Shown here one piece after another: positions 1 through 11,858 of a stretch of 64,000 nucleotides of DNA (position 1 is the stretch's first letter; every line of letters starts with the position of its first letter). A program made the translations under genes and the position numbers. The stretch lies in contig CM067062.1 of assembly GCA_033980235.1 (NCBI GenBank), positions 9,637,027 to 9,701,026 on the forward strand. The letters are read 5' to 3'. Source of the DNA: Diadema setosum. Its lineage: Eukaryota > Echinodermata > Echinoidea > Diadematoida > Diadematidae. The notes below the pieces were generated by a model. The model was given only the letters and a program-made list of their open reading frames with translations, did not search any database and had not been told where the DNA came from.

Positions 1-30
1 AAAAAACCCGAATCAAACAAGATAATAACA

Positions 31-965
31 AAACGTAATGATGACGCGGAAATATACAAATTTCGGCTCACTCGCTCGTACTAATTTAGAGTATTTTTGC
101 AAGTCCTCAGTTTGTTGGTATAAATTGTTATCTATACAAGGCCGTCACTATTATCTTGATTAGAATTGTAAGATTTAATAAGCAAAAAATGACAAGAGTT
201 TCATGATTTGTAAGCTGAAATACAAACATTTTCTGCTCGCTCGCTGCGCTCGCTCGTCAAAATTTGTATAAAAAAAAAGAGAAGAAGATAAGAACAAAAC
301 GTGACGATGACGCGGACAAAATGATAATGTCTATTGTGTTCACTCATGTCATTTTAAATTTAGCAGGAAAAATGTTACACGGAGCAGCGACTGCAATTTC
401 ATTCGTTCTGAAGCGATCGCCGATTGAATCAAAAGAGGACGCCAACGGTTTCGAACATACGGGGGAGGGGGGCGCAAAAAAAAATCAAAAAAGATAAGAG
501 AAAAAGCGTAATGATGACGCAGAAATATACAAATTTCGGCTCACTCGCTCGTACTAATTTAGAGTATTTTTCAAGTCCTCAGTTTGTTGGTATAAATCGT
601 TATCTATAAGGTCGTCACTATAATTGTGAGATTTAATAAGCAAAAAATGACAAGAATTCCATGTTTTGTAAGCTGAAATACAAAAATTTTCGGCTCGCTC
701 GCTGCGCTCGCTCGCCAAAATTTATATAAAAAAAGATAAGAATACGTCATGATGATGAGGACATAAACAAGTCAGCTCACTCGCGCGCACTAATTTAGAG
801 TATTTTTTAAAGTCCTCAGTTTTTTGGTATAAATAAATCTATAAGGCCGTCACTATATCTTGATTACAATTGTAAGTTTTGGTAAGCAAAAAATGACAAG
901 AATTCCATGTTTTGTAAGCTGAAATACGAAAATTTTCGGCTCGCTCGCTGCGCTCGCTCGCCAAA
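31..965. repeat. Tandem array, unit about 235 bp
   Basis: Three recognisable copies begin near 31, 502 and 738, with a diverged partial copy between the first two (about 290-500). Each copy has a GATGACGCGGA-like start, a TTTAGAGTATTTTT block, a GGTATAAAT block and ends in a GC-rich block reading GGCTCGCTCGCTGCGCTCGC. Copies are diverged (substitutions and small indels). The array may continue left of the window. No coding potential was recognised. Confidence 0.8.
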
Positions 966-1358
966 ATCTATCGAAATTCATTACATTTAAATCACCCTCA
1001 AAAGATCCCTTTTAAGTGCTTGAAAAGCATCATGTGGACTTTGTTTAAAGTCCCTACCGGGATGGGGTTGGGGTTGAACACTTTTTCAGAAATTAGGGGC
1101 GCAATTTTCGTGCTTGCCCCGGGCGCCGTTTTCCCTTTGCCTGGCATATCACAGTAAAAATTAAAGTGAGTTAATTATGAAAGATGGCTAAAACAAGGCC
1201 AGACACAGCGTCTCAATTCCCAGGATAATTATATCCCCATTTTGATGCAAATAAGATACATGAATAGTTTTTCCAGTCATCTTTTCTCTCTCTCTTTCTT
1301 TCTCTTCTCAAATTTGCTTTGAAAAAAAATATACGCAAAAAATATCTTTAATCTCTTC

Positions 1359-1389
<31 letters not shown>

Positions 1390-3995
1390 CATATTCATCT
1401 CTTTATCGATTTCTTTGTCTCTATCATAATATTCAAGTATCTTGATGTCCTTCGGGTAATAACTCACTCTCGTCAGTATTCACGTCACTATAACCTTTCA
1501 AAAAACAAATATCGCGGTTCCAGCAATGCTGGTGTAGGCCCCCTGTATATAATGAGCAAGTGAAGCAATTCGGGGGGGGGGGAAGATTTCATCGTGGATT
1601 ATTCTCCTATAATAACAATAGTAATAAAACCCCGAAATCTACGGACTTGTAACGAGCGATCTGCATGTCCAGTTGGTTATAGAAGTGTAATATCATTATG
1701 GTTCCTCTGGTAAAATAAAATTGGCGTATGATCAGAAGACACAGTGTCAGATCATGGAGCTACTTTGGTTCGTAGCTCCATGGTCAGATATGCCTCTACA
1801 AAAAGCTTTGACTTTTTGAGGGAGGGGTGATATTTGAATTTGTATAACGCATAAACCTGTCGTCAGCTAAGGCGATGGACGCAGGCAGTGATCATAAGAA
1901 GAAAAAAAAGAGGGGCATGATGATTTATCGTTGGTTCGAAAGGATGCGTTTTAACGTGCCGCTCACGTAATGACATAGTTTATGATCTCTGCGTATTTCA
2001 TGCGATCACGTTCGCGATCACGTTCTTCCTTTTTTTGTGGCGTTTTAGTGTGGTTGAAACGACTGAGCATTCCAAAATCCCGCTCTGAGCCCATTGATTC
2101 AATACATATTAAATAACAAAAAAATTAATCGTTTCATTCACACCGAAAATAGACAAGGAGTATCATGGAATTGTACAATTTCACATGACGTCATACGAAG
2201 CAGTGATATTGGTAGAAGGCAATTTACTTTTGTCAGTGTTTGTCATTGGCTTGATATGGAGGGATGGTGTTATCTCCTCAGAACTTTCTCGTCACTTGGC
2301 AAGTCAAACATACCATCTTATATTATATATATATATATATATATACTTACTTTCGATTTTTGTGTAAGCAATTGATTTGATGATTAGATTAACAATTAGC
2401 ATTTGATTAACAACCTGTTTTCCGATGCAGGAGGATGTAATAAGCTCTTTGTATTAAACATCTCAGAAAAAGAAAGTTTGAGTAATGAAATCTGTGCGGA
2501 TCAATGGGAGACTGGAGTGCCTATTATCATCATCTTTCTCACCTCATTTATATTGCGTCTGTTTGATTGTGATCTATCAATAAAGTCAACCTAAACATAT
2601 GTCATGTTTCTCTGCAGGGATTTGCCATCAGATATTCTTCCATCGCGCGTTTATGCTTTTCTTTTTCTTGTTTTCGGATAGAGCGCAAGCACAATGAACT
2701 TATTATGACAAATTTAGTTTATTACTTAAATATCAACTAGTAAGTCAATGCACAAATTACATAGCATATTTCATTCATATCATCTCTCTGAAAATATATA
2801 CCAAATATCATATTTGTTGTAAATTATTTTGTAAAAAGAGAAGGGGAGGGACAGAAGTATCTTAGGAAGGGAGAGAAAATAGAAAAATAGTGACGGATTA
2901 TGATTATACTCAATGGGTATTCCACATTCAATTTTTAAAACGTTATATGACATGCTTGTTAGAATGTTTGGGTGTTCATTTCTTCGGTTCTCCCGCCATT
3001 TGGTGATAGCAGCATACAGCTGATTTCGTCTCACCCGGAGTCCCTGCATAGAAGCGAGCGATGGGTCTAAAAGCAATGTGCCCACTCCTTCTGAGGAATG
3101 TGCCAATAAATCCTTTCAAAATATTTGCCTCCCTTTACACTCGTCTGTTGGTGGTCAGCCTGCAAGCATTACTTGTTGATTTATTAATGTCATTTACGGT
3201 TATGCGCTATCTCTGCCCGCGATATGGGGGAGGGGAAGGGGAGGGGTGGCAAAACTCCCTCGGGGTCAGCTTTTAGGATCACTTTGTTTGACTTTTAAAC
3301 ATGACATCTATTTTGCTGGCCATAGGCACTGGTTTCGATCCTATGTTCGAGAATGAAGAACCGAAATCAGTATAATATGGACATACCCCACACATGATGC
3401 AAGTTATATAGTACTCTTCTCCGTTCATCTGACTTTGGGTTTATATGACCTTGCGATCAAAAAAAAAAAAATGAAGAAATGGATTAAAGACGACAGAAGG
3501 TCGAACGCAATCGTTGCCAAAAGACTCCTCGACAGTCTCTAGTGAATCCGACGGGTCAATAATGATAGCAAACAAACAACAACAATAACCCCAGCAAACA
3601 TTCGCATGCTCCGCCCCCTTCACACACACACACACGGTAACATACAGCATCGCGAATATGTAACCTTATAGCAAATTCACCTCTACTTATTGGAGTGTGT
3701 GTATGGAAACGATTATTTCAATTTCAATTTCAAATTCAATTTTCTTTTCGCATTTCTCGATGGAAAATACATAAAGAATAACAAAATATGATAATACATG
3801 GTGCCCAGCTTGGATATAAACAAAAAATACAAACATAGTACATAGCGGTCGATGTGTCAGTATCAATCAAAGTAAAAGAATGGTATAGAGAAACACGATG
3901 GAACCTACTAAAAAGCAAGCTTGTTGAGTGTAGGTCCCAACAAAAGCCTAGTGTGGAGAACAGGATTAGGAGAACGGGTACAACTAAGGATCAAA

Positions 3996-4029
<34 letters not shown>

Positions 4030-5202
4030 ACCATTAATACTCGGGGTACAGAAGATTCTTCTCAAATACAATAAAAGCAGAACAAGTAACCACATGCGAC
4101 ACACAGATTAGTTGTTGCTCTGATAGCAGTATTGACAGAGGGAGTGATAATGTGAATGTGACATGTCTTTAACATTACGACTTCCATTGAAAATACACAG
4201 GAAGTGTCGGAAAATGAGACATTATTTAACCTAGAACTCTAAAACTCTTCCAGTGTACACCGCGCAACTCAGGACTTGTAATGAATGAGCCTGCTAGAAT
4301 CCAATTAATGGCTTGTCAGTAAATGAGTAGTCTATGGGCAAATACACTGGTGCCTGTCGTTTTTGCTGCACGTAAGACGAGTATATTGACACAAACTTGA
4401 TAAGTATCTATAACGGTATACACATGGGGCGTAGTTGGGGGGGGGGGGGGGGCTGAATATAAAAAAGACACAGCCTTTAATAGCTGCCATCTCACGTAAT
4501 CCTTGAAGAAAGCGACTGAAAACTATCATTATGAGTTGGACCTAAATTTTCGTTTGGTCTTCACTGACCTCACAATCAAGGGACTGCTAGAGCAGGGAGG
4601 TGGAAAAAGACCCAGGCCGCGTAATGGTTTCATATCGTGTTGAGAGTGTGTGAAACGGTGGTGAAAAAGTCTGCAGAACATGGATTTGCCATTCCAAGGA
4701 CTCACCTAATATGTTTCAGTCCAATCAGAATGTAAGAATAATTTCCAGCTGATACCACTTACCTTGAAACCGAAATACGATCTGAGAAGGAATCAAGCAG
4801 CTCTTCGTACCTTTGACTAGACAGCTTCCACTCAATCATAATATAGTATAAAACTGTAGTCATCACTAGCATAAGCATGCCATCGGTTCGAATGCGTGAC
4901 ACCCCCTCTGCTAATTAGTGCAAAACCGAAGCAAGTCCGTTGCAGACGGTGCAGTTAGCCGGAGTGGTGTTTGTTTAGCTAATGACACAGTCCGTTAATG
5001 ATTAAATGGATTACGGCGCGTTCTCATCAAATGTCTTCAAAGTGGTAATGAACGGCCTGAATACGGGTGCAGCAAAATGTATTCTGTGATTTAAACGTCA
5101 ACGTTTTTACTCGAGAGCTGTTTTAATGAACATCGTAGCAACATCCATTGTCAAGTAATTCAAAAGCATCACTATGGGCACAGGTGACAGAGATATAAGA
5201 TA
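966..5202. other. Gene-free stretch with simple repeats
   Basis: I recognise no gene here. It holds an (ATCT)n microsatellite at about 1359-1389, (AT)n at about 2324-2346, an A-run at 3998-4027, a G-run at about 4437-4452, and at 3717-3960 a TTTCAATTTCAATTTC-started block that resembles the 3' tail of a minus-strand non-LTR retrotransposon (weak). The minus ORF at 2780-3106 has no recognised similarity. Confidence 0.5.
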
Positions 5203-5210
5203 CATGAAAG

Positions 5211-8200
5211 CACTGGCGTAGCCAGGGGGGGGGGCGATGGGGGCGGTCGCCCCCCCCCCCTAAGATTTGGACCGGGGATTTGGGAGGCGGAAAAAAAAAA
5301 TGCGTGTATACTGTATGCATGCACATGAAGCGGGTCTCCTTTGCAATCTTTCATCAAATAAGATATTTTTTTGAATATTTCACTCAAAGTGTGCACCAGA
5401 TCGTTGAATTTCAATTCAAAATATGCAAAATCTCTCGTGCTTTCCCAAATGTTGATTCCATCAAATATGCGTATACGAGATATCTCAATTTCCGGCAAAA
5501 GCTCCATCGGAAGGGAAGGGTGGAGATAACACTCGCCCAAGCCTTCTCCCTGATCGCCCGCCCCTCACCCCCCCCCCCCTTCCGCCATTCATAGAAGTAG
5601 ACTGTGGCTATACCCAGATCGCTTTATTTCAATTCTAAAAACGCAAAAGCTCCGCGAGCGGGAGGGGGAATTCCCCTTCCCCTAAGCTCTACCTCACCAG
5701 ACTTTATACATACACACAGATGGTGCACATTCGGAATAAGAGCTAAATTCCGTGATTTTAACACTTCGATGAAAAAGTATTGCACCAAGAATTTGCACCA
5801 GATCGCTGAATTTCAGGTCTGAAAACGCAAAATCACCTTCGTGTGGGAGGGGATATGCCCCTATCTACACCCTCGTGTGCATGCTTTTTCTGTTTGACTG
5901 CTGAACTGCAGACAGCGTTCATGATATTCAGTGTAAGAATTAATACAAGAAGATTATTTAAATGATATACCATTTTATAGGCAAATTGTTCAATAATAAT
6001 CTACACTAAAATATACTGCAACCTTAAACAAGTGGGACTGTTTCAACTCGTTAAAACATGCAAAAACATGCATCAAATTGCACCATTTGCAACATCAAAA
6101 TGCAAAAAGTTCTCACCGTGGGAGGGGGGACACCCCCTCCCACACCCTCCCCTCCCCCTTCGCTCCCTCCGCTCGCTCGGGTTCAGTCGCGTTCATGATA
6201 TTCAGTGAAAAGAATTAACACAAGAAGTGTATTTAAATTGTACCATTTTATAGGCAAATTGTTCAATAATAATCTACATCAAAATATACTGCTACCTTAA
6301 ACAAGTGGGACTGTTTCTCGCCGATAAAACGCGCAAAAACATGCATCAAATTGCACCATTTACAACATCAAAATGCAAAAAGTTCTTACCGTGGGAGGGG
6401 GACGCCCCCCTCCCACACCCTCCCCTCCCCCCTCGCTCGCTCCGCTCGCTCGGGTTCAGTCGCGTTCATGATATTCAGTGAAAAGAATTAACACAGGAAG
6501 TGTATTTTATTTGTACCATTTTATAGGCAAATCGTTCAATAATAATCTACATCAAAATATACTGCTACCTTAAACAAGTGAGACTGTTTCTCGCCGATAA
6601 AACGCGCAAAAACATGCATCAAATTGCACCATTTTCAAAATCAAAATGCAAAAAGTTCTTACCGTGGGAGGGGGGACACCCCCCTCCCACACCCTCCCCT
6701 CCCCCGTCTCTCGCTCCGCTCGCTCGGGTTCAGTCCCGTTCATGATATTCAGTGAAAAGAATTAATATTGAGAAGTGTGTTTAAATCATACCATTTTATA
6801 GGCAAATTGTTCAATAATAATCTACACTAAAATATACTGCTACCTTAAACAAGAAGGACTGTTTCACGTCGATAAAACGAGCAAAAACATGCATCAAATT
6901 GCACCATTTGCAACATCAAAATGCAAAAAGTTCTCACCGTGGGAGGGGGGACACCCCCTCCCACACCCTCCCCTCCCCCTTCGCTCGCTCCGCTCGCTCG
7001 GGTTCAGTCGCGTTCATGATATTCAGTGAAAAGAATTAACACAAGAAGTGTATTTAAATTGTACCATTTTATAGGCAAATTGTTCAATAATAATCTACAT
7101 CAAAATATACTGCTACCTTAAACAAGTGGGACTGTTTCTCGTCGATAAAACGCGCAAAAACATGCATCAAATTGCACCATTTACAACATCAAAATGCAAA
7201 AAGTTCTTACCGTGGGAGGGGGACGCCCCCCTCCCACACCCTCCCCTCCCCCCTCGCTCGCTCCGCTCGCTCGGGTTCAGTCGCGTTCATGATATTCAGT
7301 GAAAAGAATTAACACAGGAAGTGTATTTTATTTGTACCATTTTATAGGCAAATCGTTCAATAATAATCTACATCAAAATATACTGCTACCTTAAACAAGT
7401 GAGACTGTTTCTCGCCGATAAAACGCGCAAAAACATGCATCAAATTGCACCATTTTCAAAATCAAAATGCAAAAAGTTCTTACCGTGGGAGGGGGGACAC
7501 CCCCCTCCCACACCCTCCCCTCCCCCGTCTCTCGCTCCGCTCGCTCGGGTTCAGTCCCGTTCATGATATTCAGTGAAAAGAATTAATATTGAGAAGTGTG
7601 TTTAAATCATACCATTTTATAGGCAAATTGTTCAATAATAATCTACACTAAAATATACTGCTACCTTAAACAAGAAGGACTGTTTCACGTCGATAAAACG
7701 AGCAAAAACATGCATCAAATTGCACCATTTGCAACATCAAAATGCAAAAAGTTCTCACCGTGGGAGGGGGGACACCCCCCTCCCACACCCTCCCCTCCCC
7801 CTTCGCTCGCTCCGCTCGCTCGGGTTCAGTCGCGTTCATGATATTCAGTGAAAAGAATTAACACAAGAAGTGTATTTAAATTGTACCATTTTATAGGCAA
7901 ATTGTTCAATAATAATCTACATCAAAATATACTGCTACCTTAAACAAGTGGGACTGTTTCTCGTCGATAAAACGCGCAAAAACATGCATCAAATTGCACC
8001 ATTTACAACATCAAAATGCAAAAAGTTCTTACCGTGGGAGGGGGGAATCCCCCCCTCCCACACCCTCCCCTCCCCCCTCGCTCGCTCCGCTCGCTCGGGT
8101 TCAGTCGCGTTCATGATATTCAGTGAAAAGAATTAACACAAGAAGTGTATTTAAATTGTACCATTTGATAGGCAAATTGTTCAATAATAATCTACATCAA

Positions 8201-8981
8201 AATATACTGCTACCTTAAACAAGTGAGACTGTTTCTCGTCGATAAAACGCGCAAAAACATGCATCAAATTGCACCATTTACAACATCAAAATGCAAAAAG
8301 TTCTTACCGTGGGAGGGGGGACAGCCCCCTCCCACACCCTCCCCTCGCCCCTCGCTCGCTCCGCTCGGTCGGGTTCAGTCGCGTTCATGATATTCAGTGA
8401 AAAGAATTAATATTGAGAAGTGCGTTTAAATTATACCATTTTATAGGCAAATTGTTCAATAATAATCTACATACTGCTACCTTAAACAAGTAGGACTGTT
8501 TCACGTCGATAAAACGAGCAAAAACATGCATCAAATTGCACCATTTTCAACATCAAAATGCAAAAAGTTCTTACCGTGGGAGGGGGGACACCCCCTTCCA
8601 CACCCTCCCCTCCCCCCCCCCCTCGCTCGCTCCGCTCGCTCGGGTTCAGTCGCGTTCATGATATTCAGTGAAAAGAATTAATACAAGAAGTGTATTTCAA
8701 ATTATACCATTTTACAGGCAAATTGTTCAATTATAATCTACACTAGAATATACTGCTACCTTAAACAAGTGGGACTGTTTCACGCCGATAAAACGCGCAA
8801 AAACATGCATCAAATTGCACCATTTACAACATCAAAATGCAAAAAGTTCTTACCGTCGGAGGGGGGACACCCCCCTCCCACACCCTCCCCCCCTCGCTCG
8901 CTCCGCTCGCTCGGGCTCGGTCGCTTCGCTCCCTCGCAGACTAACCGCCCCCCCTAAGATCAAATCCTGGCTACGCCGTTG
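5211..8981. mobile_element. hAT-like non-autonomous DNA transposon, 3.77 kb
   Basis: The ends are inverted: CACTGGCGTAGCCAGG at 5211-5226, and its near reverse complement at 8966-8981 (14 of 16 match). The element is flanked by an identical 8-bp duplication, CATGAAAG, at 5203-5210 and 8982-8989. An 8-bp target duplication and ends starting CA are typical of the hAT superfamily. No transposase is readable, so the element is non-autonomous. Its interior is mostly a tandem array (separate entry), which explains its large size for a MITE. The short ORFs inside (for example 7948-8136) are repeats of the monomer and look non-coding. Confidence 0.85.
5905..8935. repeat. ~274-bp satellite array with 821-bp higher-order repeat
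   Basis: Monomers are marked by GTTCATGATATTCAGTG at about 5917, 6191, 6463, 6738, 7012, 7285, 7559, 7836, 8109, 8384 and 8656. Each carries a C-rich/G-rich inverted segment (GTGGGAGGGG...CCCCTCCCAC) and a GCTCGCTCCGCTCGCTCGGG block. Monomer variants recur every third unit: the ACACAGGAAG variant lies at 6491 and 7312, and the ATTAATATTG variant at 6761 and 7582. Both give a spacing of 821 bp, so three-monomer blocks were duplicated as a unit. Confidence 0.85.
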
Positions 8982-9040
8982 CATGAAAGGTGTTACCGAC
9001 TCGTAGATAGATCGAAAGATTTCACTGAACAGAAAGCTTA

Positions 9041-10400
9041 ATAGTCCATGAGCCAAGGCCTGAAAATTGCATTTTCGTAGCACCCCCAGGGGGCCCAAGA
9101 TATCTTGGTACCGTTGGATAGGTATAAGTCTCTACTTTTCGGAAATGATGATCTTAGGTTCCAACTCTTGATCGTTACCATGGCAACGCAGTTGATATAT
9201 CACAACCTCTTAAACCATGTGCCGATTCAATGTCATTTCTAGAGAATGAGACAATATATTAAAGGTAAAAATTTTCTGTAAGTAATCGAATTAGAAGAAT
9301 AATCTTGTCTCGGAATAAAGGCTTAAGTAATTTACTAAAGATTTTTGCAATAAATATGAACATGGCTCATTCTTCGAGGATATGAAGGTCACGTCAAGGT
9401 CAAATTATTGAATATCAAAAAATTTAATTCAATTCAATTCAATTCAAAGTTTATTTCATTTTCCGACAAAACATAAGTTACACATTTTTTGACAACAGAG
9501 AATAAGGTAAACAGAACATTATGTATTGAAAAGAATGTACAATAATTGAGGACCTTATAGTAATTATACATTGTTGTAGAAAAAGAAACAGAAGTGATCG
9601 AAATGAAGTACATGTATAACTTTGCTTAAAGTGCGAAAAATTTATACAAATTCAGTACCAATTTTTGTGATAGAGTTTTTGTCAAATCCTTCAAGGAACT
9701 GTACATACTACTATGAGTTTGCTACACAAACTAGGAAGCAAGCTGACTCTAACTCTACCACATGACCTCAGTCTGCTAAGTTATTACCATGGAAACGGAA
9801 GTTGAGTCTCTTGTGCAAAGAAGAGCTTTTGGCTCTGTAACAGGCCCACGTGATAGAAATTTGTGTTTAAAATGTGTAACAATGTAAAATAATGACCATT
9901 CAACTTATCATTTCTCATTATTTATCATGATTAAGCATTTTAGGTATTCTCAATAGAGGGCATCTGGTTAGTTTACCCTTTAAATCCTTCTCAAGGTCAT
10001 TCTCAAGGTCACTCTCAAGGTCATACTCAAGGTCGAAGCATTTAATTTATGTAATAAAAGTCAGTTCCTTTGCGAGAATCCCTAATGATCAAATCATTAA
10101 AGTTATCACAATCTACAAAGTGTGTTGTTGTTTTTTTCTAAATAAATGAAAAGAGTGCTCCTTTTTGTTACCATGGCAACAACGGTATTTGGTGCAAATG
10201 ATTCACGATAGCTTTCCGGCCCTATAGTAGTCTACATATATGTGACAGTAAAGTGCTTTATGTGCAAAAATGATCTATAACCAAAACTGAAAAGACCAGT
10301 ATCACACATTTCATATTGACTTTCAATGAAGGATAACCATGTACACTAGGTCATTCTCAAGGTCATTTTCAAGGTCATGGCGTTAATAACATTTTATCTT
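9041..10400 (+). repeat. Left inverted arm with X-box palindromes and TCAAGGTCA arrays
   Basis: GTTACCATGGCAAC occurs at 9174-9187 and 10167-10180, with a variant (ATTACCATGGAAAC) at 9783-9796. TCAAGGTCA occurs at 9991, 10003, 10015 and (as TCAAGGTCG) 10027 with a 12-bp period, and again at 10357 and 10369. An AATTCAATTCAATTCAA tract with a downstream TTTATTTCATTTTCC (9425-9465) looks like the 3' tail of a minus-strand LINE nested in the arm. Confidence 0.65.
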
Positions 10401-10406
10401 GTAATT

Positions 10407-11030
10407 GTCCCCGCCGAACGAGTTCGAGCAGGGGACTATGAAATGGGCTCCGTACGTGTGTGTGTCCGTGTGTCCGTGTGTCTGTGTGTGCGTCCGTGTG
10501 TGATCAAAATCTTCAATTTGCTACTTCTCTGTCATTTATGAGCCAATTTTGATTCTGTTTGCTTTATATGATAGCACTACATGGGAGCTTTGAAACTTCA
10601 ACACAGAATTTCAGTTGTGACCTTTGACCTTGACCTTTGACCTATATTGTACATTTTGCTACAAAAGGTTACTCCGCCATTTCTAACCCGATTTCGATTC
10701 CGTTTGCTTTATGTGATGGCACTAGGTGAGGGCTTCGAAACTCCTACACAGAATTTTGACCTTTGACTTCTTTGACCTTTGACCTTGATTTTTGACCTAT
10801 ATTGTGCGTTTTGCTACAAAATGCTACTCCTTCACCATTTCTAACCCGATTTCAATTCCGTTTGCTTTATGTGATGGCACTAGGTGAAGGCTTCAAAACT
10901 TCTACACAGAATTTTGACCTTTGACTTCTTTGACCTTTGACCTTGACTTTTGACCTATATTGTACATTTTGCTACAAAATGCTACTTCCGGCGGGGACAT
11001 ATATTACGCACCGCGTAATTTCTACTTTTC
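10407..11030 (+). mobile_element. GTCCCCGCCG-ended MITE with TTTGACCT arrays
   Basis: Perfect 10-bp inverted ends GTCCCCGCCG / CGGCGGGGAC lie at 10407-10416 and 10989-10998. Similarity to the second copy at 63290-64000 runs past that end through an ACGCACCGCGTAATTTCTAC block to about 11030. The interior has a GTGTGTCCGTGTGT tract, then about three units of ~270 bp, each with GACCTTTGACCTTGACC arrays and a TTTGCTTTATGTGATGGCAC block. No ORF of note. It sits inside the left arm of the larger element. Confidence 0.75.
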
Positions 11031-11858
11031 CTTGTTTTGTATGTGAAAACTTAAAGTTTTCCACTGCCTCCTCTAAGGCTGTACTTAAGTACATGGGTGT
11101 ATAATAACATCATTTTAATTCATCATAGATCTGCAACATTTGCCCTTTCACCAAACTGAGAACAACACATAGAACAGAATAGAATAATATGGAATAGCAT
11201 ATCTATACTGTTATTAACAAATGTTCCTTGGATTCTTCTTCTTGGATAGTCTACATACATGTCTAATTCAATATGGATAGTCCATTCAATCCATTCAATG
11301 TATTCAATGAGGATGAAATGCAGGATGTTTCTTTACCGTAAGGTAAAGTCTGTTTCTAAATTATCTCAGTACCTGAAAATGAAGATAGAGGGGCAAAAAA
11401 TAATAGATATCTTACAAAATATATAATATATTATCATGCTTGATTTTAATATACATGAACTTGAGAGGATTAATATACTTTGTTTGTTTCCTTGCCCTGA
11501 TGATGGATATGGTTTGTTCTGCAAAATTATAAAAAGTACTGACAACTATGACTCCAATTAAAGACATAACATACCTCTTGAATGATTTTTTTTGAAAATA
11601 GAGGAGAACAATAGATGAGTATTGCTCTTTGCTATCAATATCCGATTGTTCAAATCAAGCAATAATCACACTAAGTCCAATGGAGGCTGCAAAAGGAAAA
11701 AGATATATCAAGTTATAAAAATAATTATCTATGCCGCCCAAGGCTTTTGGAGCAATAAAACGTGGATTCCAGAAAGACTGAATAACAAGGAACTGAGCAA
11801 CAAGTAAAAATCAGCTGAAGTCCAATGCGCAAAAAGTTAACCAACAAATAACACCTAT
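11031..11858. other. Gene-free interior segment of the inverted-arm element
   Basis: AT-rich sequence between the MITE and the degenerate Ty3/gypsy pol. I found neither an LTR at the edge of the pol block nor a continuation of the interrupted gene. The plus ORF at 11622-11807 has no recognised similarity. Confidence 0.4.

Noticed and set aside
2780..3106. Minus ORF with QLYAAITKWRENRRNEHPN, exon-like in composition
   Set aside because: No family recognised, no convincing pair of splice sites, and the C-terminal half is AT-rich filler.
7948..8957. ORFs starting MGLF with KNMHQIAPF
   Set aside because: They recur once per satellite monomer, are interrupted differently in each and cover the G/C-rich hairpin, so they reflect the repeat and not selection for protein.
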